The translations under genes and the position numbers were made by a program. Below are positions 14,150 through 22,335 of a stretch of 22,335 nucleotides of DNA, piece after piece. The first letter of the stretch is position 1. Each line of letters starts with the position of its first letter. This DNA comes from an uncultured Blautia sp. (GTDB lineage: Bacteria; Bacillota; Clostridia; Lachnospirales; Lachnospiraceae): contig CAKROW010000045.1 in the NCBI GenBank assembly GCA_934373235.1, forward strand, positions 1 to 22,335. Reading direction: 5' to 3'. The notes under the pieces were generated by a model. That model was not told where the DNA came from. It was given only the letters and a program-made list of their open reading frames with translations, and did not search any database.

Positions 14150-16351
14150 TTATTTCTTTTTTCCAGAGCGTTTCTTTACAACTACGGCTCCGCCTGCAAG
14201 TGCTGCTACAGCAAGAAGCAGTACATACATTCCGATCGGTGTGTCATCACCGGTCCTGACTCTTCTTGCAGGGCTGCTGCTCTCCTCCACCGGTGTGATC
14301 CTTGGTCTGTCACCTGGTACTGTCACAGTCGGTGTTACAGTAGCGGCCGGTGTCACGGTAACAGACGGTGTTACGGTAACGGACGGTGTTGGTGTTACGC
14401 TAACTGCAGGAGTCGGTGTCGGTGTATCCCCCGGAAGACTATTTGTGATCACGGAAGCTTCCGCACGGTTATCCTTGGACATGGTAAGCACTGTATTATC
14501 CACACTCATCTCATAAATGAAATCCGGTGAATCCTCAACAGGAACACCATTTTCGTCAGTCTCTGTTACATAGTAGGTGATACTGTCGCTGGTATCTGTA
14601 TTGACCGGAAGGTTATCCACAGTCACACTTGTCTCGCTTCCACCGCTCATATCCAGTTTCAGCACATTTCCAACCCTGTCGGTATAATCCTCATCGCGGA
14701 AGATCGCCGCATAGAACACATCATCAGAATCCATAGGTTTACCACCCTTGAGAAGCTTCTTGGTGATGGTGATACTTCCATAGTAGTAATATCCGTTTGG
14801 CGGCAGGTCAAAACTGTTGTTAAAGGAAAGCTCTTCATCAGAATTACTCTTCTCCACAGTTACGGAATTTCCATCCGGGAAGTCAGCCGTATAAACAGAT
14901 TCTCCTATAACTCCGCTCTCCTGAAGGATACCAAATTCATCAGTCTCTGCCACATAGTAGGTTTTTCCCACATCCAGGTTATTAAAGGTCACAGAGGAAC
15001 TGCTCTGTCCCTCAAACTCAATGGCCTTCACATCGGAAACACGCTCCATACAGCCCTCGTCTGAAAACAGTGCCACATAGAAAGTTCCGCTGTCTGCCAG
15101 AAGTCCCAGACCATCTGCATCAGTCAGTCTCTTGGTAACTGTGATGCTGGTCTTGTTTGGTTTCTCCTTTTTATCCACCATGGTTGCCGTGTTATCTGCA
15201 TCCGGTGAATCACTTACTGTCAGCTCAATATCTGAAGCAACCTTATATCCGTCCGGTGAGGCGATCTCACTTAAATAATAGGTTCCTGCCGGAAGTCCGC
15301 TTAACACATATGTATCTTCTGTAGTGGTAAAAATATATTTCGCAGAGCCATCTTCATTTTTGATGATGTTTCCATCCTGGTCCTTCAGCACCAGGGTCGC
15401 TCCTGAAAGCTGCACACCATCCTCATCTGTCTTGGAAATCTTAAGAGAGATAGGTGTGTTGGTCACTGTCAGGATTTCCACCTTGCCATCTGCTGTTGTA
15501 TAGGTTCCGTTATTCTCTGTAACTGTACCCTTCTCCGTGACACTGAAATAAACCGGTTCTGCAAGAAGTACATATCCGGAAGGAGACTGGATCTCCATCA
15601 GCCTGTAGGTTCCCTGGGAAAGTCCCTCTGCCGCAACCTGGCCTTTTTCGTTGGATACCAGATCCGCACGGTACTCTTTCCAGAAGAATTTGCCTTTTCC
15701 GTCTGTTCCGGTTTCTGCATTTGCCGGAATCTCGTTTTCGTCATTTACATATGTTTTTTTCTGGATCACAAAGGATGCACCCTGGAGGGCATTGTTCTTA
15801 TTATCCACCTTCTGGACGATCACGGCTCCGTCCGGGAAGGAATATTTCATGGAAATATCCGCATCGTAATTGCTGCTTCCGTCAGAACCCAGGTATGGCA
15901 GGGGAACAAAAGCCCGCTGGATATCAATATTGTTCTGTCCGCCGGTCTGGGACACAAGATAAAGTGCCGGTGTGGCAAGTCCTGTAAACTGTGCCTTACC
16001 CTCACTGTCGATCTTTACCGGAGTACCTGTGATCTTGTTTTCCACAGCATAAACACCTAACTGATCTGCAACATTCTGGATAGTCGCTGCATCTGACCCG
16101 TTCAGTGTGAAATCCGGGAGCTGTATGCCGCAGTTTTTAAATGCCTCGTCATAATTGTAGGTTTCCGTATCCTGATCATACCAGGCAACAGCATATGCTG
16201 TCAGCTCCGCCCCTTCCGCTTCAGGAGTTACACTGAGGGTGATACTTCCCGCTGTATCCGCCCGGACCGGAAGCACCATCAGGATTCCCAGAAGCATCAC
16301 TGTCAGCAGCTTCCATATGATATTGAATTTTGGAAAAGTTTTCTTTTTCAT
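14150..16351 (-). CDS. Ancillary/basal-type pilin with SpaA-like domains, Thr-Pro stalk and atypical sorting signal
   Basis: This encodes a 733-aa surface protein. It has a signal peptide (MKKKTFPKF basic start, hydrophobic core, cut near VRADT), a pilin-type N-terminal domain (about 33-175), and two SpaA/Cna-B-like domains (about 178-300 and 302-395) with SPSGYVL- and SPDGYKV-type ends. Two copies of another beta domain follow (about 402-515 and 525-640), sharing ITVTK/ITITK, FYVALF/FYAAIF and TYYVAETDE/TYYVTETDE. A Thr-Pro-Val stalk (642-680) precedes the wall-sorting tail: RTGDDTP, a hydrophobic helix and KKRSGKKK. No LPxTG is present. Proline-rich tails and alternative signals are typical of basal pilins attached by another sortase. 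The ATG at 16351 has only a poor AGG site; a GTG at 16396, two bases after the sortase stop, would add 15 residues and is a fair alternative. Confidence 0.85.
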   Translation of the reverse strand: MKKKTFPKFNIIWKLLTVMLLGILMVLPVRADTAGSITLSVTPEAEGAELTAYAVAWYDQDTETYNYDEAFKNCGIQLPDFTLNGSDAATIQNVADQLGVYAVENKITGTPVKIDSEGKAQFTGLATPALYLVSQTGGQNNIDIQRAFVPLPYLGSDGSSNYDADISMKYSFPDGAVIVQKVDNKNNALQGASFVIQKKTYVNDENEIPANAETGTDGKGKFFWKEYRADLVSNEKGQVAAEGLSQGTYRLMEIQSPSGYVLLAEPVYFSVTEKGTVTENNGTYTTADGKVEILTVTNTPISLKISKTDEDGVQLSGATLVLKDQDGNIIKNEDGSAKYIFTTTEDTYVLSGLPAGTYYLSEIASPDGYKVASDIELTVSDSPDADNTATMVDKKEKPNKTSITVTKRLTDADGLGLLADSGTFYVALFSDEGCMERVSDVKAIEFEGQSSSSVTFNNLDVGKTYYVAETDEFGILQESGVIGESVYTADFPDGNSVTVEKSNSDEELSFNNSFDLPPNGYYYYGSITITKKLLKGGKPMDSDDVFYAAIFRDEDYTDRVGNVLKLDMSGGSETSVTVDNLPVNTDTSDSITYYVTETDENGVPVEDSPDFIYEMSVDNTVLTMSKDNRAEASVITNSLPGDTPTPTPAVSVTPTPSVTVTPSVTVTPAATVTPTVTVPGDRPRITPVEESSSPARRVRTGDDTPIGMYVLLLAVAALAGGAVVVKKRSGKKK
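14312..14430 (-). repeat. Thr-Pro-Val coding repeat in the ancillary pilin stalk
   Basis: This is a short in-frame tandem repeat of GGTGT-(TACGGTA/CACAGTC)-type units on the plus strand, encoding PTPTP followed by VTVTP-like blocks. It sits just before the wall-sorting signal and probably spans the peptidoglycan. Such repeats vary in copy number by slippage. Confidence 0.7.
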
Positions 16352-16398
16352 CTTCCTGCCAGCCTTTCTGCATTTTATTCTATATTTCTGCTTCACTA

Positions 16399-17286
16399 TT
16401 ACTTTTCTGTCTTTTCAGGCTCTGAACCCTTTTTATCTGCCTGTAGGAGCTTTTTCTCTTTTCTCTTTTTTACAAGCCTTTTTATCTGGTTGAAGATAAA
16501 CATCAGCACAAAAATGATCACTGCCACAACAGCAGCCACGATCCTGGTGTCCACCTGCTGTGCCTCCGCAGTAACACGGATGGATGTTTTATCCTTGGTT
16601 GCGATCCTGTGACCTCTCACCAGAAGCCGGTGTGAGTTGATTCCGTAAGGAGTACAGGTTACCAGAGTCACCTGATCCTTATCCTCCTCAATGCCAAGCG
16701 CTGTCACATCATCCGGTTTTACAATGAGGATCTGATCCACCTCGTAGGTCAGTGTCTCATTGAGGACACGGATCTCAAATGTGTCCCCCTCTGTCAGCTT
16801 GTCAAGATCTGTAAAAAGCTTGGCTGAGGGAAGTCCTCTGTGTCCGGAGATCACACAGTGTGTACCTTTACCTCCTACCGGAAGGGATGAACCTTCTATG
16901 TGGCCAATGGCGATCTGAAGGATTCCTTCATTGGTTCCGTGATAAATGGGAAGGGATACCTTGATGGACGGAATATCAATATATGCCATGATCCCTGTTC
17001 CTGTCACATCCAGGATACTGTCATATTCCTTCTCCTGTTTTTTGGTGGGATTCCACCGGTCATTGTTACTTAACAGTGACTTGTTGTATTTCCTGGCCTC
17101 CTCCAGCATTTTTTTGTAATCGGTCTTATCTACCTTGGATACTGCCTCCGCGTAGCTTGCGATTGCTCTTGACTGATGAAACGAGTTCCAGTAATCACTG
17201 ACTGTAGGATACAGCAGTAAGGAGATGCCTATGACCAGAATTGCGCTAAATATTATTGTAATCCAGTTTTTCCTGATAAATTTCAT
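16399..17286 (-). CDS. Class C (pilin-polymerising) sortase
   Basis: This encodes a 295-aa membrane transpeptidase that links pilin subunits through a Lys-Thr isopeptide bond at LPxTG. An N-terminal membrane segment (about 8-26) is followed by YPTVSDYWNSFHQS, and a second membrane helix (about 250-272) and a basic tail close the protein, a class C layout. The catalytic triad is His149 (ISGHRG), Cys211 (TLVTC) and Arg220 (NSHRLLVRGHR). SSLPVGGKGTHCVISGHRGL and PSAKLFTDLDKL are class C signatures. The expected lid motif DPW/DPF appears as D76-R-W78, a substitution of the Pro. The ATG at 17286 has AAGGAG 6 nt upstream. It lies between the major pilin and the ancillary pilin, as in many pilus islands. 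Confidence 0.93.
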   Translation of the reverse strand: MKFIRKNWITIIFSAILVIGISLLLYPTVSDYWNSFHQSRAIASYAEAVSKVDKTDYKKMLEEARKYNKSLLSNNDRWNPTKKQEKEYDSILDVTGTGIMAYIDIPSIKVSLPIYHGTNEGILQIAIGHIEGSSLPVGGKGTHCVISGHRGLPSAKLFTDLDKLTEGDTFEIRVLNETLTYEVDQILIVKPDDVTALGIEEDKDQVTLVTCTPYGINSHRLLVRGHRIATKDKTSIRVTAEAQQVDTRIVAAVVAVIIFVLMFIFNQIKRLVKKRKEKKLLQADKKGSEPEKTEK

Positions 17287-17310
17287 AGGTCTCTCCTTGC
17301 TGTTGTATCT

Positions 17311-17420
17311 CATTCCACCGGTGGCGGGATCTCCCTGAATGGAAATCCCACCAGCCCGGTTCCGGGGACTATTAATGCGGTTATCTGTGCCCCCTCCGGC
17401 GGCTTACGCCGCCTGGAATG
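17311..17420 (-). ncRNA. Structured intercistronic RNA between the major pilin and sortase genes
   Basis: The region is bounded by CATTCCA (17311-17317) and TGGAATG (17414-17420), a perfect 7-bp closing pair. Inside are a 6-bp GGCGGC/GCCGCC hairpin (17398-17413) and a second 9-bp stem (17322-17330 with 17345-17353). In minus-strand RNA this gives a multi-branch fold just before the sortase ribosome site. There is no U tract, so it is not an ordinary terminator; it may be a read-through or RNA-processing element that sets pilin-to-sortase ratio. It matches no riboswitch class I know. Confidence 0.5.
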
Positions 17421-17458
17421 AAATGATATTTATTACTTATTATGTTGCTTTGTGTTAC

Positions 17459-18976
17459 TTATTTTGCTGCGTCAGATACACGCTTTCTTGTAACAAGAAC
17501 GATTCCTGCACCAAGAACGAGGATCACACCTAATGTGTAGAGGATCTTGGTTCCCATACCACCGGTTTCAGGAAGTGATGAGCCCTTCTTGTTTACAATG
17601 TTTGTTGTTAAAGAGCCTGTTACTTTCTGATTCGCATCTTTTTCTGTAGCAAAACTTGCCTGACCAGTTGTTACATTACCTGTAAGAGTAAGCAACTTAG
17701 GATCTGAAGAGTTCTCATCATGTGTAGCGTCAATATCAAACTCTATATCTGCAATCGAGTTATATTCTTCCGGTGTCTTGGACTCATGAAGTTTGTAATG
17801 ACCATCATCAAGACCAGTAAACGTGAAAGTTGTCTCGTCAGTAATTGTAAGTCTGGTAATATTAACCCAATTATCGCCTACTTTTTTCTGCAATGTAAAC
17901 TCAGCACCCTTCAGAGGATCACCCTTCTCGTCTACTTTGTTGATTACTGTTTTGTAAGTAAACACGATAACTTTGTCATCAGGTGTCTTACCTGTTTCTC
18001 CACCCTGAGCATCATTTGGATTATTTGAGTACTCAAGATGCATTTCATTTGGGTTACCTTCTGCGCCAATCTTTGCATTTTCATTTAATGTAGATGTATA
18101 TTCTACAGTAATTGTACTTCCAGCATGAACCTTAATCTGGTTTCCCTCTGTATCTGTCTCATTAATAGTCTTGAGATCAGTAAAAGTTACATCAAATGTA
18201 TCTCCATCTGCTGGATTCTTGGTAACAGTATATCCTGATGTAATCTGCTTTCCATCAACAAATACATTTACGCTAGTTTCCTTAAATGTTAAACCAGCAC
18301 TTTCTTTATCATGGAATACAAATTTATATGTTTCATAGGTGTCATAATCATCCGCAACTGTTCCTGTTAACTGAAATGGAACATCATCTCCGATATCATA
18401 GTCGGCAGAGTCCTGCCAGCCAGTTGTGGTACCAGTTGAATCATTTGTATCTTTTACCTTTTTAAAGGACTCAGGTTTTTTAGCCTTGGGGGTAATTACT
18501 GTATCACCAACTACCTGAACAATATATAATGTATAGGTATCATCTTTTCCTACCAGTGAGCCATTTTTATCTTTAATCAGATAATATCCTGCTGCTACAT
18601 TAACATTTGCGCCATCTGTTACAGTTGAAAATGCACCATGCTCTAAATCAGCATATTTTTTAATAACTGCAAGTTTCTCAGAATCTGTTCCTGTTGCTCC
18701 TTTAAGATCATTAATTACAGTTTCTGCAACAGCATCACCAACGTTTACATTAGCATCACGTTTACTGTTTGCACCCCATTTAAGATCTGATAATGTCTTT
18801 ACATTACTTTTTTCGGAATAGGTGCCGGTAAAAATCTGGTAAATTTCATACACATGATCACCTGCAGGGGCAGTAATTGCAAATGTCTGCGGCGCTGCTG
18901 CAAACGTCGGAACTGCCATAGCAATTACCATAACTGCTGCTACGATAAGGCTTAAAAGCTTCTTTACTTTCTTCAT
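17459..18976 (-). CDS. Major pilin (LPXTG, isopeptide-forming fimbrial subunit)
   Basis: This encodes a 505-aa shaft pilin. The signal peptide (KKVKKLLSLIVAAVMVIAM, cut near TFAAAPQ) is followed by an N-terminal pilin domain to about residue 165. A pilin-motif-like TPKAKKP (162-168) contains a candidate polymerisation lysine, K164. A second domain (about 170-335) follows, then a Cna-B type domain (about 340-450) with VINKVDEKGDPLKGAEF and an E-box-like YKLHESKTPEEY (K347 and E398 are candidate isopeptide residues). The sorting signal LPETG is at 468-472, then a hydrophobic helix and RKRV tail. The class C sortase would join LPETG of one subunit to the lysine of the next. The ATG at 18976 has GAGGG 8 nt upstream; the adhesin ends 56 nt before it. 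Confidence 0.92.
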   Translation of the reverse strand: MKKVKKLLSLIVAAVMVIAMAVPTFAAAPQTFAITAPAGDHVYEIYQIFTGTYSEKSNVKTLSDLKWGANSKRDANVNVGDAVAETVINDLKGATGTDSEKLAVIKKYADLEHGAFSTVTDGANVNVAAGYYLIKDKNGSLVGKDDTYTLYIVQVVGDTVITPKAKKPESFKKVKDTNDSTGTTTGWQDSADYDIGDDVPFQLTGTVADDYDTYETYKFVFHDKESAGLTFKETSVNVFVDGKQITSGYTVTKNPADGDTFDVTFTDLKTINETDTEGNQIKVHAGSTITVEYTSTLNENAKIGAEGNPNEMHLEYSNNPNDAQGGETGKTPDDKVIVFTYKTVINKVDEKGDPLKGAEFTLQKKVGDNWVNITRLTITDETTFTFTGLDDGHYKLHESKTPEEYNSIADIEFDIDATHDENSSDPKLLTLTGNVTTGQASFATEKDANQKVTGSLTTNIVNKKGSSLPETGGMGTKILYTLGVILVLGAGIVLVTRKRVSDAAK

Positions 18977-19032
18977 CCTCTTTTCCCTCTTTCTTAATTA
19001 TTTTCTTTTTTACTGACTTTAGTGTCGCTCTC

Positions 19033-22000
19033 TCATCTTCTGGACGACAGTCTGCCCTCCCTTCTGACTTTGAGAATATGTCTATACCAAAGGATAAACG
19101 CTGCTCCCACCGCAAGAAGCAGGCCTCCTATCGTATACATTGTGCCACCCGGGCCTCCGGTTTCCGGAAGGGTGTAGCTCTCGTCTTTGTTCTTCCGGTT
19201 TTCTACCGTATACAGCCAGCCGTTCTCAGTCTGGCTAGCGGAAATACTTGTGTCATATCCCTCCACAGATACCTCTTCCACAAAGTATTTGTAGTAAATA
19301 TGATTTCCATTAGAATCAATTCCCTCTGCCGGAAGATCAGCCCATTCATGTTTCCAGTTATTACCCTTATTTAAAGTCTGCTCTCCATTTTCTCCCGGAT
19401 ACTGTTCCTTCCTTACAGAATTCCAGTCAAAAGCATCTGAAGAACCATCACCTGTATTGGAATTAGCTTGCTTCCACTGTTCATCATTCAGAATATATCT
19501 CCAGAGCTTAACGGTCACAGAGCCTGGTTTACTCTCATCCGGTATGTCATTTCCATTTTTGTCTTTCCAAACCTTCTGAGCAGTTACATTTGTACCAGGC
19601 ACCTTCTCATTCTCTACAAAAACAGTTTTTCCTGAAGAACTCAGATCAACCGCCTCATATTGTGTTGCAAAGTTATCTGGCATACTGTTATTCCCTGATG
19701 ATGAGTTTGAGAAATAGAACGCACATTTCATCGGATCATCAGGCATCTGATAACCACCAGGTGCAGCCTCCTCTTCCAGATAATAGGCTGTATTATACTC
19801 AAACTGATAATCACTGCCGTTATCTGACTGCCAGCCAATGGTAATACGACCATTATTATCTGTCACATAAACCTTATCTGTTTTTACAAACTTGCCGCCC
19901 TCATATTTCCACAAAGCAAATCTGGCATTTGGTAACAGATTCTGGTACTTGTCTTTTTCTACTTTATACAGAATATATTTCCTATCTGTAGACGCACCAG
20001 CTTCAGTTTGTGCCCATTTATATTCAACTTGGTTATCTTTACTGTCTGTATATTCTGTCTGTCCATAGAGTTTTGCTGTGTTTTTTATGGATGGGTACTG
20101 CGTTTCTCCTTTATTAATTTTAACATAAACATTATATGCATATTCCAGAATAAGTTTTTCACTGTCTGGAATCTCCGCAGATATCACATTTTGGAAAACA
20201 GGATTTCCCCATTGATCCTTTCTGATATTATATTTCCATGACCACTTATTGGACTCAACTGTTCTATCTTTTATAAGCTTTCCATCTGCACCTTCTTTTG
20301 CATAATACAGTTTAACACTAGAAGGAATTAACGATACCGTTAAAGATCCATACGTATATCTGTTATATTCAAGAACATCCTCCAATTGTATCGTATCTTT
20401 CCCCGGAAGCAGATCCTTTCCTTCTCCATTCAGGACAATACTGTAATTAATACGCTTATTGGTATTATCCCATGTAGCTCCCTTGGAAACTTCCTTGCTG
20501 TCCTGTTGTGTTTTCTTCTCTGTCCAGTTCTGGGTCTGATCAGCACCTCCATATTCTTTATCTCCAACTTTGACTGTCGCATGATTGGTAAAAGTATACT
20601 TCTTTCCGGTTGCGTAGTCATTTAACTGATTCTTGTCAACCTCACATGTGTACTGAAGAGTTAAGGTACTCTTTGCTTTCATGAACCACCAGTCTTTTCC
20701 CGTTATTTTTGCAAAGTTAACTGTGATCGTGGTCGTTCCATCCGCATTCTTAGTTACTGTACCATCAATTGTTACCTCCATATTATTAGAGGTAATTTTG
20801 CCCGTATCATCAATTGTCAGATCCACATTCCCTACTTTGTTGCCATTACCGTCTGCTACAATAAGTTCTGACAGCTTCACACCCTTTGGCAGGGTATCTG
20901 TAACTGTGATTTTGTTATACTCTTTATCCAGATATGTGTGTACTCTCCAGACCAGGGTACCATCGCTTGTAATATCACTGGTATCTGTCCTGTTATTTCC
21001 ATCTGTTTTCCTTACATATCCCTTTACATAATTATAATCACTGCTGCCGGATCTTTCGCCAATTTTAATTACGTTATTAAAGTAATAATCTCCACCTGAA
21101 AGTCCTGACACATCCATGGTAGAACTGTAGCTGAATTCAAGCTTGTTATCAGCCACGTCTGTCTGCCAGATCTTATCCTTTACTGTGTATTCAAAAGATG
21201 TGAATTTTAAAGTCTGGTCTGTAATATCTGTCCAGTTATACCAGTTTCCTGATATATCTTTCACATGAAGATCACCGACTTTTTTCCACCAGCCACCGGC
21301 AGTTCCAATCTTAGATGCCCAACTACTGATCTGTGCATATGTCATATAATGATTAGCAGACTCATTACCACTTAACCTGAGGGTATCTGTAATCTTTGTG
21401 TTTGCCGAAATTCCGTCTTTCGGTACAACAGCGGTACTCTTCCAGTTAAGAGTTTTAGTTCCGTCGCTGTTATCTGTTGCACTTTCCAGTTTCTTCTCAA
21501 CAGTTCCAATTTCAACGGTTGTCTTGCCGATTACATCTTTCCCAGATCCATCTGTATCTTTAAAACCGGCTTTATTTGTATATTCTTTCTTTCCCCACTC
21601 CTGGGCAACTTTCTGTCTGTACTGAATGGTATAAGTATTCTTATTGACACCGTTATCTGTAGCAGTAAACTTTATGCCTGTAATCTTTCCGGAGCTGTCT
21701 TTTTCTATTGTGTAACCCTGGTTCGGAGAGATTTTCAAATCATTATCCGAAGAAAGATCTGCAAACATTTCATCTGTAACTGTAGCACCGGTTATATCAT
21801 TTTTCTCATTGTTCACTGTGATCGTCCATAAGATCTCACCATTGTTGTTATCATACCATCCACCCTTGCTGATAGATGTAGGTGTGGATTTTTTGCTTAC
21901 ATCTACTTCAGTGCTGGTTTCTTTCTTAACTATCTCTCCTGTAGTTGTATCTTTGCCTTCTACTCCGACTGTATTCTTTGGTCTGAAGGATGCATCCTGG

Positions 22001-22335
22001 GGAATATCATTTAATGTATATTCATATTCAATAATATACTTCTGACCTAATACATGATCTGCATTCTGTGTCGATGTCAGACCCTTATAAATAGTCATAT
22101 CCATATTTCCACCATTAATGGTATAACTATAGTCGCTTTCGTTGGAAAGTATGTCCACCTTTCCCGTTCCCTGTGACCAGCCATTATAATACTTAATCTC
22201 TTCACGGGACACTTTGACATTTTCCAATGCCTTAAGTGGCAGTCCGTTAGCTTCCAGCACATCTTTCAAGGATATGGGGCTTGGAGTTCCCTTCTTTGAT
22301 GTGACTTCAATTTTATATTTAATTTTATTAGCTTC
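19033..22335 (-). CDS. Large LPETG tip-type pilus adhesin, 5' part missing (window edge)
   Basis: The open frame continues to the right window edge, so the protein's N-terminus is outside; 1100 residues are visible. The first TTG (22269) is not a real start: the in-frame codons back to 22335 read on as protein (KIKYKIEVTSKKGTPS). At least four repeated beta modules appear, each with an aromatic strand (GEILWTITVN, KTLNWKSTAV, GTLVWRVHTY, KRINYSIVLN) and then a TDE/TDT/EDV-type strand. A SpaA-like domain with an AAPGGYQMP E-box region and a Cna-B domain (VTAQKVWKDKNGNDIPDES, then EEVSVEGYD) follow. The sorting signal YTLPETGG with hydrophobic helix and RREGRLSSRR tail ends it. Position first in the operon and size suggest the tip adhesin; ligand unknown. 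Confidence 0.88.
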   Translation of the reverse strand, partial: EANKIKYKIEVTSKKGTPSPISLKDVLEANGLPLKALENVKVSREEIKYYNGWSQGTGKVDILSNESDYSYTINGGNMDMTIYKGLTSTQNADHVLGQKYIIEYEYTLNDIPQDASFRPKNTVGVEGKDTTTGEIVKKETSTEVDVSKKSTPTSISKGGWYDNNNGEILWTITVNNEKNDITGATVTDEMFADLSSDNDLKISPNQGYTIEKDSSGKITGIKFTATDNGVNKNTYTIQYRQKVAQEWGKKEYTNKAGFKDTDGSGKDVIGKTTVEIGTVEKKLESATDNSDGTKTLNWKSTAVVPKDGISANTKITDTLRLSGNESANHYMTYAQISSWASKIGTAGGWWKKVGDLHVKDISGNWYNWTDITDQTLKFTSFEYTVKDKIWQTDVADNKLEFSYSSTMDVSGLSGGDYYFNNVIKIGERSGSSDYNYVKGYVRKTDGNNRTDTSDITSDGTLVWRVHTYLDKEYNKITVTDTLPKGVKLSELIVADGNGNKVGNVDLTIDDTGKITSNNMEVTIDGTVTKNADGTTTITVNFAKITGKDWWFMKAKSTLTLQYTCEVDKNQLNDYATGKKYTFTNHATVKVGDKEYGGADQTQNWTEKKTQQDSKEVSKGATWDNTNKRINYSIVLNGEGKDLLPGKDTIQLEDVLEYNRYTYGSLTVSLIPSSVKLYYAKEGADGKLIKDRTVESNKWSWKYNIRKDQWGNPVFQNVISAEIPDSEKLILEYAYNVYVKINKGETQYPSIKNTAKLYGQTEYTDSKDNQVEYKWAQTEAGASTDRKYILYKVEKDKYQNLLPNARFALWKYEGGKFVKTDKVYVTDNNGRITIGWQSDNGSDYQFEYNTAYYLEEEAAPGGYQMPDDPMKCAFYFSNSSSGNNSMPDNFATQYEAVDLSSSGKTVFVENEKVPGTNVTAQKVWKDKNGNDIPDESKPGSVTVKLWRYILNDEQWKQANSNTGDGSSDAFDWNSVRKEQYPGENGEQTLNKGNNWKHEWADLPAEGIDSNGNHIYYKYFVEEVSVEGYDTSISASQTENGWLYTVENRKNKDESYTLPETGGPGGTMYTIGGLLLAVGAAFILWYRHILKVRREGRLSSRR

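Noticed and set aside
14300..14430. Tandem repeats as a CRISPR array
   Set aside because: They are short coding repeats in frame for Thr-Pro-Val with no unique spacers.
17398..17413. GC-rich hairpin as intrinsic terminator after the major pilin
   Set aside because: There is no U tract on the minus strand after the stem; it was kept as part of the structured intercistronic element instead.

Overview
The window looks like chromosomal DNA of an anaerobic low-GC Gram-positive bacterium of the class Clostridia, most likely Lachnospiraceae. Three things suggest this: the gene order cysS-mrnC-rlmB-sigH, the clostridial Shine-Dalgarno sites and sigma-A promoters (TTGACA-17-TATAAT type), and a sortase-assembled Gram-positive pilus. 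Every gene I can support lies on the minus strand, so transcription runs right to left. No tRNA, rRNA, CRISPR array or insertion sequence was seen.

Right third (14089-22335): a pilus operon. In transcription order it holds a very large LPETG tip-type adhesin cut by the window edge, a major pilin with an LPETG signal, a class C pilin-polymerising sortase, and an ancillary or basal-type pilin with a Thr/Pro/Val stalk and a non-LPxTG sorting signal (RTGDD). It closes with a strong intrinsic terminator. A 110-nt multi-hairpin region separates the major pilin from the sortase. The adhesin and major pilin are visibly more AT-rich than the sortase and ancillary pilin, which suggests a mosaic, exchanged antigen cassette.

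Middle (7004-14049): small units with their own promoters. larE and trmO come first, with a palindromic element between them. Next is a DUF2325 protein whose promoter carries a perfect 20-bp palindrome over the start site and a degenerate second copy, which looks like a metal-repressor (DtxR-like) operator. Then come lysC, a decayed secreted-protein gene whose Fn3-type C-terminus survives out of frame, a His-less HPr-like protein with promoter and terminator, and a nuclease-XPD helicase fusion.

Left (1-6956): a serine beta-lactamase-like hydrolase with wall-binding-type repeats, ridA with promoter and terminator, and then a tight operon read from one good promoter: an araM/G1P-dehydrogenase-like gene (divergent, probably missing a metal ligand), ispF, cysS, mrnC, rlmB, sigH. 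ispF/cysS, cysS/mrnC and mrnC/rlmB abut or overlap, which suggests translational coupling. The left edge ends just after sigH, where rpmG-secE-nusG often follows in Clostridia.
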